Positions 45,181 through 56,876 of a stretch of 64,000 nucleotides of DNA are shown here, one piece after another. The position numbers and the translations under genes are program-made. This DNA comes from Euptelea pleiosperma (Eukaryota > Streptophyta > Magnoliopsida > Ranunculales > Eupteleaceae): the NCBI GenBank assembly GCA_035048495.1, contig CM068548.1, forward strand, positions 12,823,464-12,887,463, in the 5' to 3' direction. How positions within the stretch are numbered: position 1 is the stretch's first letter; each line of letters begins with the position of its first letter. The notes below the pieces were generated by a model that was not told the DNA's origin, ran no database searches, and saw nothing but the letters and a program-made list of their open reading frames with translations.

Positions 45181-45640
45181 GGGGTCGTCGTCATCTCCGC
45201 CCAAAAGGATAAAGGGGAGGCAAACCAAAGATGGGCACTATCTAGACATCGGAAGATAGCTTGTATGTCATCCTCTTTGGGATACCCACAACGGGGACAG
45301 GTATGGACAATTGTGCGGATGTGAGAGTGCAGCTTGTTCCAAGTGGGGAGGAGATCAAGAAAAAAAAATTGATAAAGAATTGGGCCCTGCGAGGTATGCT
45401 AGACAATCGTGCGGATGTGAGAGTGCAGCTTGTTGGCATAATGTTGTTGACGGGTAGAGGGCTCCGATGGGTTTTAAGGAATGATAGGCTGATTTGGTGG
45501 TAAATTTTCCTTTCTGGTGTAGGTCCCAGAATATATGATCTGGATATCGACTTTGACTAATAGGTATTTGAAGGACATGTGGGACAACCTCGGGTTGGAA
45601 TAAAGAGGAGATCAGCAACGTTCCAGGCTTGGGTAGTTGA
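45180..45640 (-). pseudogene. LINE fragment, copy of the one after GLP2
   Basis: Minus-strand frames give SSLFQPEVVPHVLQIPISQ, WDLHQKGKFTTKSAYHSLK and RRAQFFINF. It is slightly longer than the 25415-25800 copy (it keeps the KGKFTTKSAY part), so the other copy has a deletion here. Confidence 0.75.
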
Positions 45641-45649
45641 GTATGCGTT

Positions 45650-46200
45650 CGCTAACCTTTTGGATACGGCAATTAGGGAGTCGCGAGTGGGGATTCGAGA
45701 GTGTGACAGAGATAGAATCCATGGATCTATGAAATGGCCATTACATATTAAGTGGAATCATCGAGCCAAGGTTTATGTTAAGTATGCATGGAGTGTTCGG
45801 TAATTTCAAGTGCATTTCAAACTATTGGATGGTCATCGGGATGCGTTACAGGTTTGCTTCTCGATCGAGGGTGCAGTTGTAGCATCGTCCTTGAGATGAA
45901 ACTGTAGCATTTTTTCCGTATGTCCAAACCATTGATGTTCTTCAAAATTTGTGTTATGGTCGTTGGGATTCCCACAACAAGATCCCAAAGGCGGTCAAAC
46001 ATTTGAAGAACATCAATAGTGTGCACACAGACAATGATCTTACAGTATCATTTATCCTTCTAGAGGATGATAACCAACGACGTAGACGGACTGACAGTAA
46101 CACATCTCATTTTTAAAAAAGATATAGAAATGCTTGGTGGCAAAGACTAGGAATAAGAAATGCCGGGAGATTGGTATAGTTGTTGGATGATAATATATAT
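45650..46200. other. GLP-upstream-like sequence, paralogue of 25800-26880
   Basis: Contains the empty site of the 455-bp insertion (about 45805). No exon follows. Confidence 0.6.
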
Positions 46201-46289
46201 TTATTTCGATCACTTGTGAAGAGAAAATTTTTAGATGCGGAGGACTTTCCAGACAGAGATGACTCTAATGGCCCTACTTATCTTATTTT

Positions 46290-46502
46290 GTGGACCCACT
46301 AACCACATGGATAGTTACTCCACCCTTCGTAGATATACATACCAAAAATCAGTCTGATTGGTTTTCTCGAGCCATGGATTTTAGCACATTTTTAGGATTT
46401 ATTCTAGCCGTTGGTTTCAAGTATGTATTTTGCCTATTTTTTAGGTACTTAATCAAACATCTAGAAATTATCAATCAAGCTGATTTTCGGTATGTATATC
46501 CA
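46290..46502. mobile_element. CCACGTGG-family MITE, degenerate copy
   Basis: Paralogue of 26911-27122: cccactaaccacatggatag, then accaaaaatcagtctgattg; right arm aagctgattttcggtatgta. Confidence 0.55.
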
Positions 46503-47085
46503 CCAACGGGTGGGCTAAAAAATGGAGCTATGTAGGACCTCGACAGCCCTCTTCATGACTAATCCAAAGTCCTCGGCATCTAAAATGTTTCCCTTGTGAA
46601 GTCTATCTGCTTTCCCAAGTTCAAAACCCACTATCACCTACTTTACTAACTACTAACCACTGACCCGCTTAACAACAAAAATAAATAATAAAAAGTCGGT
46701 CAAGATTGTTTCCATGGACAGTAGTTGATAGCAGAAACCTTAAGAGATCACCATTGTAGATTTTCAATGTGTCATGTTCGATTCTCATTATTTATTGAGA
46801 TTTTCAAGTGTCATGTTCATAATTTTAATAAAAAAACAAAGTGTAGTCTCCGCCTGAGAGGATATACTCAGTCACTAAAGCTTAGCAAGTATTCTCGCTG
46901 AAAAGAACCCCCCGATTCTTCTAACTTTTTGGAATCACTTTGAATTTGAACATTTTGGAAGAAATGAAGAAAAAGAGGTGACGGCAAATGAATAACCCTA
47001 CATTTGTCAATTCAAGTCCTGGTTCATATCAATTTTAATATTTTATGGGCTCTTGGCCTAAATTTTTTTGTTTTTTTTATATGTT
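46503..47085. other. non-coding, paralogue of 27123-27450 then unique
   Basis: Holds a single copy of the ccatggacagtagttgatag segment that is doubled at 27165-27292. No gene is seen. Confidence 0.5.
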
Positions 47086-47089
47086 AAAT

Positions 47090-47330
47090 CAATTCGTGAC
47101 GGCCACTGGCCGTCGGTATAATCATATTTTTAGCGACGGCCAAAGAGACAATCGGTAGAGAGCTGTAGTGACGGCCACCTACAGTCGCTAAATTAATGCA
47201 GTGATCGTTGCTAAAAGGTTATAGACACAGTCGGAGACTGTCGGTGAACATAACTTATGCCACCACTTATGCGACCGTCGATTCTTAGTTGGCCGCCGCG
47301 ACGGGGTTCAATAGAGACGGCAAGAATGAA
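47090..47330. mobile_element. CACTA subterminal fragment
   Basis: Repeats gtgacggccac, agcgacggcc, ctggccgtcgg and gaccgtcg, like those of the element in GLP1. No CACTA terminus or transposase adjoins. Confidence 0.6.
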
Positions 47331-48630
47331 ATGTCTCTAACCCAATTTATTAGAAGTAGAGGATTTCGACATTTATGAGGAAAGAAGTTCCATACATAGC
47401 AAACTTTACCATATTCTTGAGTGTTTTTGTCTTTCTTGTAACTTATGTTAAGCCTTGGGGGTGAACCATCTGTCTAATTAATTTTTCTTCTCTACGATGG
47501 ATGCTCATCAATATTATAGTTAATCCTTGATTTTGCTAATAGAATTGACTCAATTACCAAATTTCAAGTTTATTTGTATAACTTTTAAACTGAGTCAGTA
47601 CGTAGCCCCAGTCCATGAGTTGACTGGTCTCTACACTCGTATGGAGAAATGGTTTGCCGTCTCCATTCACCAGCACTTAATAAGTGGAGATGCATACAAG
47701 TGAGGTAAGATCTCAGCCCTTCTTGGTGCACTCGGGACATGAAGTGGTTAGAGCTAAACAGATCAGGTGTGGTGGGAGAAGTGGGTCTGGAGGTCTTCGA
47801 ACCATGCCAGAATTTCAGCCAATAGCTGCAAGTTGATGCATGGATGTGCAGCGACTGATGCCATTCTCGAAAAGAAAGGGTTCTCTCTAGCATTTAGATG
47901 CTACATCTGCCAGAAGCAGAGCAGATAGAGATTTTTGTAGAGCGGCCTCAATTACTCTATAAAATGGAGGATCCTCTCACTCTCATTACTACAGATTTGA
48001 CTGATTTTTTTTTTCGCCTTAGGTTCAGGTTCATGGGCCTTCGGGGAGCCAACCTAGTTGGGTTGCTGTAGGGCTTGTTTCCCTCCTTTGTACGCCTTGT
48101 ATAGTTTCTATAAGAGGGGTATAAGTGGGGAGACAACCACTGTCACTTGCTATATAGATAGTGGCTGTAGCAACATCCCACCGAACAATCACGTGCCACT
48201 ATGTATGCAATTTTAATAAGAAAACATAGCCATGACTAACTCCTAAGCTAAAGTAAGGTAGAATACAATAAAAATTTGTCCCGACCTCCCATTTTCAGTG
48301 TTGTATTCTGTCCCCTTTAATTAATTTCACCATATAAAAAAATTAAAAATATGATCACTCTACGCCATTTTAATAAGAAAACATAGCCAGCATGACTACC
48401 TCCTAAGCTAAAGTAAGATAAAATATGATCAAAATTTGACTTAGCCAAATCCCTTTTACCATTCGTCGCATAACCAAGTCAATAACTACATCAGTCACCA
48501 AATTTCTTCTAGACAAAATGACTCTATATCCATTCATTGAAGGCAAGACTAAGAATAAGAAGGCTAGATAGATGGGTGTAGGTGTTGATGACTTGGTAAA
48601 TCTATCGACCATTTCAATGAGTTCTCACGA
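47331..48630. other. GLP5 upstream region
   Basis: The part 47545-47720 resembles 52225-52390 upstream of GLP6 (gactcaa, ttcaag, ggagaaa(t/c)ggtttgc). About 48000-48110 resembles a plant LINE 3' end (caacctagttgggttgctgt, then tttgtacgcc). About 48110-48170 resembles a Helitron 5' end on the minus strand (tatagcaag, gttgtctcccc). No gene is seen. Confidence 0.55.
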
Positions 48631-48636
48631 TGTCTC

Positions 48637-48644
48637 TATAAATA
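48637..48644 (+). promoter_or_regulatory. TATA box of GLP5
   Basis: TATAAATA about 99 bp before the ATG, in GACCATTTCAATGAGTTCTC...CTATAAATAGGC context. Confidence 0.7.
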
Positions 48645-48735
48645 GGCATTACTACCTTGCTGGATTACTCACTTCTAACCAGCAAGCATACTTGAAGTAT
48701 AGTCTTGTCCGGCCGTTTGAGTGATTTCTAGGATC

Positions 48736-49700
48736 ATGGGTGCTTACTTCCTTGTAATTTCTGTCCTTTTGGCCTTGGTTTACCCTTTTGCCTCTGCCTC
48801 TGATCCCAGTCCCCTCCAAGACTTCTGTGTTGCCATCAATGATCCTAAAGACGCAGGTACCTATATATGTTCTTTCTCCTAGCTTTCTTTACTAAGAATA
48901 TTTGATTAGTAGTTGAAATTCTCAGATACAGAATGGATCGTTTCCTAGAGTGGATCTCAACATCCATCTTACTCAGTGGACCCACTTATTGAACGACTTA
49001 GGTTTAGAAGTCGAAAATATCATCATCTTCAGTACTTCTAGAGCATATCATATTTGAATTTGCATGTGTTTTTAGCTACTCTTATAACTTTGGCGTACAC
49101 AATTTGTTGATGGCTACTTGATTCAATTTTTTATTATTTATTTGTAGTGTTTGTGAACGGGAAATTCTGCAAGGACCCCATGAATGCTACTGCCAATGAT
49201 TTCTTCCGTGATGGGTTCAATACACTGGAAACACATCAAATGCAGTTGGGTCGGCAGTCACTCAAGCTACTGTGGAACAAATTGCTGGGCTTAACACCTT
49301 CGGCATCTCCTTGGTTCGTATAGACTATGCACCCTATGGTCTCAACGCACCCCACACTCACCCTCGAGCCACTGAGATCCTGACAGTCTTGGAGGGTACC
49401 CTCTACGTCGGATTTGTCACGTCTAACACTGATAACCGCCTCATCACCAAGGTCCTCAACAGGGGAGACGTGTTTGTATTCCCCATAGGATTAATCCACT
49501 TCCAATTCAATGTGGGACTCAACAACGCTGTTGCCATTGCTGCTCTAAGCAGCCAAAATCCGGGTACCATCACTATTGCTAACACCGTTTTTGGATCAAA
49601 CCCACCCATCACGGATGACGTCCTTGCCAAGGCCTTCCAAGTTGACAAGAAAATTGTTGATTATCTCCAAGCACAGTTTGGGATGAATAATATAGAATGA
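48736..49700 (+). pseudogene. Germin-like protein 5 (GLP5), frameshifted
   Basis: Exon 1 48736-48856 is open (signal peptide, [12 protein letters not shown]). The intron is 48857-49147 (GT...AG). Exon 2 starts at 49148 with [20 protein letters not shown]. Compared with GLP6, one base is missing in aatacactgg (about 49219-49226; GLP6 has aataaacctgg). The frame then shifts and stops at TAG 49321-49323, before the HxH box. The remaining frame 49272-49700 is fully conserved: [26 protein letters not shown]. Joined exon length is 674 nt, one short of a multiple of three. The lack of other damage suggests recent loss, or an assembly error. Confidence 0.88.
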
Positions 49701-51425
49701 ATACCTACTCCCCATAGCATAAAAGTGTTTGTTCTGTTTGTTTACAACCCGATGTATAAGGAGTTTGGAGTTTTTTTTGTATCCATTGTTCTCTTTGTTT
49801 ACAACGCAATGTTTAAGGAGTTTATTTTTTACATCTCTCTCTCTCTCTGTGTCTGTTTTTGTCAAGTTAAAGTCTTGAAACAAGATTTAAGTAGTACAAC
49901 AAAACAAGGTATAGGCTTGAAAGCTAAAACTGTATGAAAATCTTCTCCCTTCCAAATGGGTCCTTAATCCACTCATTGAACAATCCGAATGGGTGTGTTG
50001 GACACCAATGCATTGTAATTGGAGGTTAGGGTCCACTTTGCCTTTGATAGTCTTGAGAGAAAAAAACATTCCCTACCAATCGGTTGTTTGACCGTTGGTA
50101 ATTAAACACCGTATTAACTACCACTTTTTCCTCTCAGAAAGGCACTTTTAACGATGATCATTTCTAGGGTTATGATGTAGAACACGTAGCAGAGGAGTTC
50201 ATGGAGCGTTTGGACCGTCAAAAGTCCAAACGATGCTAAAAAGGACGTAACGGATATTAATGATAAAATGCAATAAATAGGACGTAACAGGTATTAATAA
50301 AATTATTTTTAATGTCGAAATTGCTCGGGGTTGGACTTTTATGAAAGCAAACGACGAGATCTTCAATATCTATAGGCTTTTGCTCATCACGTACACCTAA
50401 TTTTTTTCAAATCTAATCATTTAGTGGGTCAAAACGAAAGTTGTGCTATTTTAAGAGAGTTTTAATTTAACAATAATTTGAGTTGTAGAAATCAGAATCA
50501 TCCCCTGTCAATTTTGACGTACTTCTAGGATATGCTATTTTGCATTTCTAATCTTAGTAGAAATTTCTATTTTTTAGTACTTTTTTTTATTTTAAATGTT
50601 TTAGATTTTATTTTCTTTAGCGATTTGCCTTATTTAAGATGGGTTGTAGTTGGATAAAAGAATCAATGAAAGTATTGTTTAAGCATTTTATTATATTTTT
50701 TCTTATAGATTTAAGATTTCTTTTCGATTGAAGACATTGCTCTTCTTCCTAGTTGACTTTCATGATTTACTTCACGCTTCCACTACGCCAGGTTGGCTGT
50801 CACACTAATAACTTTAGCGACTAAATTTCTATCAATGATCAGAAATGGGCAAATTGGCCATCACTAAAAACTGTTTAATTTTTTCCCGTAGTTAGAGGGT
50901 GACTGTTTCCTACAATCTTCCCTGTGTATGACAGTTATAAACTTGTGTAATGAATTTTATGAAGGTAATCAAGGTTGAATTTGAATTGGGTTAGGTCAGG
51001 TATATGGGTATGTGTACATTACTACATGCTAAGGAAACATCTCTATCTTGCAGAGGGTTGTCTATTTTACGGATGGATATTCCGTTAACTTGAATAAGTT
51101 GATATGTACAGCTTGCCTATTTTGTTTTTAGGCTGCTTCCATCTTGCATTAAACTTAATTAGCAAAATTTCATTTTAAGGAGCGAATGAGAAAAGGAAAA
51201 ATAGAACCGCTTTGTTGATTTTTCACTTGAGACTTCATTTCGCAATTTTAAGATTGATTTGAAAGCTTGACGAAGATCCACTTGAAATGGAAGAACAAAT
51301 ATCAAAAGCTTTAAAACTAAGTATGGAATTGGTGTATGACAGGAGGGAACGATATGAGTGTGAGCTAGGGGCCCCTCTCCCCTGACATTAGAGGGTTCGA
51401 GTTCACTAACCCGTCGCGTCGATCC
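49701..51425. other. GLP5 3' flank, non-coding
   Basis: The part 50190-50640 resembles the GLP7 3' flank 61190-61640 (tttggaccgtcaaaagtcca, acgacgagat). About 50780-50870 resembles a CACTA end (CACTACGCCAGGTTGGC and tttagcgacta). GGTTCGAGTTC near 51393 resembles a pol III B box but no tRNA or SINE could be built around it. Confidence 0.55.
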
Positions 51426-51429
51426 GAAT

Positions 51430-52310
51430 TTATTTGTGAATGGTTTTTTTGGAAAAGTTACATTGTTTCAAATTGTGAGGGCATTTACCACAGTTTTTTA
51501 AAACTCAAAAACTCAACTCGACCTTAGTCCATTGAGTTTAGTCAAAGTGTTGACTTACGAGTGGATTCAGGCAAGTGATTACTATAATTATAAAAAGGAC
51601 CAGGCTCGAGGGACTCACCTTTTTGCACTAGTCAGCCATGGATTTCGAAAATTGAACGGTGTTTGTTGGATTCTCGGAATTCATGCCAGAGTTCTCGAGC
51701 GTGGATTCCGAGAATCCAACACTTGAAATCTACGGCTGAGAACAGAGTGAAATGACGAGTGCAAAAGGCGAGTCCACTGATCCCGACCCTTATAAAAATA
51801 GATAAAAATATTTGAAAATAGAAAATAGCAGTAACTATATATATACAGAAATATTTAAGAACATGAGACGTTGTCTGTGCGGCCACTTTGGTATTGAAAG
51901 TGAATGCAAAAACAAAAGGAAAATGTTTTTAAATTTTGCTGACTTGCAAATCTACTCGACCCAACTCACTCGTCAAGATACCAATTCAACTCGACCCGGT
52001 GAACTGACTCATTCGAGTTTCCGAGTCGACTTTGCGAACCATTACTAGTTGAGTTATTAGACTAAGTCTATATGAGATGGATTCGAGTAAACTCTGCTGA
52101 GTTTCAAGTCAACCCAGCCAGTATCGTCTTAGGCGTATTTAGATTTTTTTTTTGGGTGTGATTGTTTTTCTTTTCTTTGTAATTGCCATCTTTAGTGGCC
52201 GATCTTTGATATTTGCAGTAGAGTTGACTCAACCGAGTTTCAAGCTATTTGTCGTATAGCTACAAACCAAGTCAGTAGCCCGAGTCTGTGAGTTTACTCG
52301 TCAAATTTTA
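51430..52310. repeat. intergenic module repeated at 62940-64000
   Basis: Shares aaaaggaccaggct(c/t)gag, gattccgagaatcca, gttattagactgagt and gttgactcaaccgagtttca with the window end, in the same order. It precedes GLP6. Inside are inverted words gattctcggaattcatgcca and ggattccgagaatccaac (51668-51720), a small hairpin. Confidence 0.75.
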
Positions 52311-52849
52311 AACTATAGTTTCTAGACTCGTCGGAGAAACGGTTTGCAGATACCAGGAGCGGAGATGTACACAAGCATCAAATCCATGATCCACAAGATA
52401 GGGGTGTAATTCATCCATATTTATCACAAGCCTATGCTGATGCTGAATAGAATGCTTGTGTTGCAACACGGCATGGATCAAACACTTGCCACGCTCTTCG
52501 CGGCATTTTAATAAAAAAAACATAGCTGATGTATAATTCCTAAGATAAAAATATGATTAGAAATGGACTTAGTCAAGTACCTTGTATCATTCTTCACATA
52601 ACCAAGTCAAAAAAATAAAAATAATAACATATTTGGTTGTACAAGGAATTTCTGCTTGGTTTCTTCTAGACAAAATGACTTTTTAAAATAAAAAACTGTG
52701 TTTTCTTCTTCTTTGAACGCTTAGGTGGATGGGTGTAGTTGTTGAGAATGATCAGTTTATTCAACAAACAGCATTTACTATTTGGGAGATCAGATTAATT
52801 CAACACATACAATATTTAAGACCATTTCAATGACTTCTCACCATCTCTC

Positions 52850-52857
52850 TATAAATA
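52850..52857 (+). promoter_or_regulatory. TATA box of GLP6
   Basis: TATAAATA, 121 bp before the ATG at 52971, in GACCATTTCAATGACTTCTC context. Confidence 0.72.
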
Positions 52858-52970
52858 GGCATTGTTACCTTGTTTCATATATTACTCGATCACCCCCTGA
52901 CAGCCAAAAATACTTCAAGCATAGTCCTGTCTGTTTGAGAATTTGTTCTCTCTTCTTTCAATAATCAATA

Positions 52971-53769
52971 ATGAAGATCACAGGTGCTCCATTCGTTTTA
53001 GTTTCTCTCCTCTTGGCTTTGGTTTCCTCTTTTATCTCTGCCTCTGATCCCAGTGCCCTCCAAGATTTCTGTGTTGCCATCAATGATCCTAAAGACGCAG
53101 GTATTTGTTCTTCTCTTTCTCCTAGCTTTCTTTACTTATAATATTTGATATAATCACTCATATATATTTGAATTTGTTGATAGCTGATTGTGGTATAATC
53201 AAAATGTTTTTAATTATTTAATTGCAGTTTTTGTGAACGGAAAATTCTGCAAGGACCCCATGAAAGCCACAGCTGAGGATTTCTTCCGTGATGGGTTCAA
53301 TAAACCTGGAAACACATCGAACGCAGTCGGGTCTGTAGTCACTCAAGCAACTGTGGAACAGATAGCTGGGCTCAACACCCTTGGCGTCTCGTTGGTTCGC
53401 ATAGACTATGCACCCTATGGTCTCAATGCACCTCACACGCACCCTCGAGCCACTGAGATCCTGACAGTCTTGGAGGGTACCCTTTACGTCGGATTTGTCA
53501 CGTCCAACACTGATAACCGCCTCATCACCAAGGTTCTCAACAAGGGAGACGTGTTTGTATTCCCTATAGGCCTAATTCACTTCCAATTTAATGTGGGGCT
53601 CAGCAATGCCGTCGCCATTGCTGCTCTAAGCAGCCAGAACCCTGGTACCATCACTATTGCTAATGCTGTCTTTGGATCGAACCCGCCCATCAAGGACGAT
53701 GTCCTTGCCAAAGCCTTCCAAGTTGATCAGAAAATTGTTGATTATCTCCAAGAACAGTTTGGGATGTAA
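52971..53769 (+). CDS. Germin-like protein 6 (GLP6), intact
   Basis: Exon 1 52971-53100, intron 53101-53227 (GT...AG), exon 2 53228-53769 (TAA), 223 residues. The signal peptide covers about residues 1-24 (to FISA). Cys pair C34 and C51. Metal ligands are in HTHPRATE (H113, H115, E120) and GLIHFQF (H161). The sequence before the HxH box is YAPYGLNAP, one residue shorter than in GLP1, 2 and 4, defining a second subgroup with GLP5 and GLP7. GNTSNAV has a possible N-glycosylation site (NTS). Exon 2 starts TTTTTGTG rather than TGTTTGTG, still coding Val-Phe-Val. Predicted apoplastic Mn cupin; the reaction is not shown by sequence. Confidence 0.95.
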
Positions 53770-54477
53770 ACAAGAATAGATTGTTTTTTATTTTTTAAGC
53801 ACAATATTGATTGTTTAAAGCTTTAAATAAGGAGTTGACCTCTGTCGCGGCGATACGAATATAATAAAGGCGTTTACTCTATTTGTTTGCAGCCCGATAT
53901 ATAAGGAAATAGTTTGTTTTTACATTCATATCTCTCTCTCTCTCTTCATGTGTGCTTTTACAACTCAATATGTTCTTAGGTCTAGAGAGGCTTGTATATA
54001 TTATATGTTGCTAAGATCAAATAAGAATCTTGGAAAAAAAATAATTACAGCAAAACATGGAAGGCCTAAAAGATAAAACTGACTGAAAACATCAAATAAA
54101 AGAGAAACGAAATAGAAAAGAAAATCTTTGACCTTTCGATCCAAATGGGACCTTAACCTAGCCATTAATGAACAGTCCGGATGGGTGAGTTGGACAACAA
54201 TGCACATATTTTTTGGGGTTTGGGTCAACTTTGGATGATGGACCTTTGATACTCTGGAGAAAAAATTCCTTACAAAGCGTGGGTTAGGGCATGTTTAGGG
54301 TTAGGCATTGATCACATGACATGAGGGGCCCAACGGCATATTGGACCCCACATGATATTTTGACCACATAACCCGTGGTTTCCTATGACATGTGGGACCT
54401 TCATAGGCAAAGACTTGGTTTGTGGGAGCCCTTCTGAGTCCTGATGACTTGTGGAGCCCACCTAATAATGATGACAT
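53770..54477. other. GLP6 3' flank, non-coding
   Basis: Contains a (TC)n tract at about 53930-53945. About 53860-54240 resembles the GLP5 3' flank (ggtttgcctttgat/ggtgagttggacaacaatgc type words). No gene is seen. Confidence 0.5.
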
Positions 54478-54650
54478 GTCATACCCCAAACCCGAGATTG
54501 ATGGGTTGACCCTGACACCCAAGGCTAAGGCATGAGTGTCTGGATATAAAAGATGTCTAAAAATGAAAAATGACCACATCGATCATAGGTTCGGATCGCA
54601 ACATAATGAAGGTACAGTGGACGACACCACCTATAGGTTTTATATGTTTA
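54478..54650. repeat. LTR-like start fragment
   Basis: TGTCATACCCCAAACCCGAG followed by ccaaggctaaggcatgag parallels 29276-29360. No element body follows; the minisatellite block begins at 54648. Confidence 0.4.
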
Positions 54651-56875
54651 GGACAATAGCTTGCTTAGTTTAATAAGGAAAATGTTTTATAATTATATAA
54701 CAAAAGGTTAAAATTTTATTACAAGCGTTATTAATTCTATGACCTGTGAGAAGGTGACCATGAAAAGTGACCCGTGAAAAGTTGACCCGAGAGAAAGTGT
54801 CATGTGTGAGGTCTCTCGTGAGAAGGGACACTTGAGAATGTGATCATGTGAAGGTAATCATGAGAAGATTACCTGTGAGCAGGGACCCGTGAGAAGGTGA
54901 CCATAAGAAGGGACCGTGGGAAGGTGTCCGTGAGAACGACCCATGAGAAGGGACTCGTGAGAAAGTGATCATGATAAGGGAACCACAAGAAAGTTAACCG
55001 TGAGAAGGTGACCCGTAAGAAAGTGATCGTGAGAAGGGACCCAAGAGAAGGTGATTGTGTGAAGCTATCCTTGAGAAGATTACCCGTAAAAAGAGACCTG
55101 TGAGAAGGTGACCGTAAGAAGGGGCAATGAGAAGGTGTCTATGAGAAGGGACCCATGAGAAGTGTCCATGAAATGGTGACCCGTGAGAAGGTGTCTGTGA
55201 AATGGTAACCATGAGAAGGTGACCTGTGTGAAGGTAACCATGAGAAGATTACACAAGAAATGGGACCTGTGAGAAGGTGACTGTAAGAAGGGACCATGAG
55301 AAGGGACCTGTGAAAAAGTGACCGTGAGAAGGTGTCCGTGAAATGGTGACCATGAGAAAGTTTTCGTGAAATGGTGACCATGAGAAGGTGACTTGTGAGA
55401 AAGTGATTGTGAGAAGGGACCCTTGAGAAGGTGACCGTAAGAAGAGACCCATGAGAAGGTGACCGTAAGAAGAAACCCATGAGAAGGTGACCGTGAGAAT
55501 AGACCCATGAGAAAGTGACCATGACAAGGTGTCCGTGAGAAGGGACCCATGAGAAGGTGATCCTGTGAAGATTACTCTTGAGAAGGTGTCCGTGAAATGG
55601 TGACCATGAGAAGGTGACTCGTGAGAAAGCGACCGTGAGAAGGTGACATTGAGAATGGACCCGTGAGAAAGTGACCATGAGAAGGTGTCCGTGAGAAGGG
55701 ACCCATGAGGAAATGATCGTGTGAAGATAACCGTGAGAAGATTACCCGTGAGAAGGGACCTTGAGAAGCTGTCCATGAGAAGGGACCTTGAGAAGGTGTC
55801 TGTGAGAAAGGACCCATGAGAAGTTGACCACGAAATGGTGACCGTGAGAAGGAGGTGACCCGAGAGAAAGGGACCCTTGAGATGGGACTCATGACAAAAG
55901 GTGATAGTGAGAAGGGACCTATGTGAAGGTGACCCGTTAGAAGGTAACTATTTTTTCTTTTGCAAGCCTTCTTGATACTTGCTATGGCATGTTTGTGTTT
56001 CAGTTTTGATTCAACACAGAGCTTTTAAGTGGACTCTATGGGTGTCAAACTTGGAACAGTCTTAGATATAGTAATCCTAGAAGTAGGCCTACTTGGCATT
56101 TTGAGACCATAGCGATATACAAATTACATGAATGTGTTCATGAGCCTAAGTTTCTTCTAGTAACAAGCAAATAGCCTTAGCTCAAACTTAGAATGTGTTA
56201 AATGAGCCTTAATCAAATAGCCATTTGGGTGTATTTTTAAAAACTTTGAATGTCTTCAATTAGCCTTATGCAATTTTAAGTAACTAGCATGAAAACTCCT
56301 AAACTAAACACTCATCAAATTAAAGCACCTAATAACTCTCTTTAGAGAGTTCTCTCATGTTCGTCCGACTAAAGGTGAACCTAGCCCACATGATAAGAGT
56401 AGCCAATGACTCTTAGCAATGACTCTGTCACACTAAGTTGAATGATGAAATGTCCCTCTACTTCATTTTGTTGACTGTGAACTCTACAAATGATCAATCT
56501 AAATATTTTGGATATCGTCTCATTCGACTAATCCTTCTGAGTTGGGATCTTCATTTAACTCTTCGCATTCCTCATCGTGTACTGTGGATGTTCATGGTTT
56601 CGTTCTGTTTATTTATTTATTTAGTTTTTCTTGAATATGCAAGTCAGGCAGGAGATTTCTTTCGGAAGAAACTAAGCTAAGTTGTTAGGGTACGTGAAGG
56701 AAGCTTTGAGACTTCTTCATATTCAACTTTTTATTTAGTCAAGAAAGATGTCTTAAGATTGAAGATATGCTTATTGAAATGGTCATTTACTCTCTAGAGA
56801 TCGATTACTTAGTCATCCAAGGCAATGACACCATTTCTAATGACCCATTCACTAATCAATCAAGCTGATTTTTGT
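54648..56875. repeat. tandem duplication unit A (about 2.2 kb)
   Basis: Unit A begins ttaggacaatagcttgctta, holds minisatellite array 1, and ends with tgacccattcactaatcaat. Unit B (56877-59235) repeats it in the same order. Unit A lacks about 345 bp present in unit B at 58605-58950. No gene is seen outside the array. Confidence 0.85.
54739..55950. repeat. 14-bp minisatellite, array 1 (about 1.2 kb)
   Basis: Imperfect units of about 14 bp, alternating between gagaaggtgaccgt and gagaagggacccgt types with 13-15 bp variants. The plus strand is purine-rich. On the minus strand all three frames are open for 100-180 codons because the unit seldom makes a stop; the products are (S/T)-H-G-x-L-x repeats of low complexity. 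Confidence 0.93.
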
Positions 56876-56876
56876 C

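Noticed and set aside
47585..47893. 102-codon minus-strand frame upstream of GLP5
   Set aside because: The paralogous segment upstream of GLP6 (52225-52500) does not keep this frame.
51381..51420. tRNA gene or SINE around GGTTCGAGTTC
   Set aside because: No cloverleaf could be formed and no A box at proper distance was seen.
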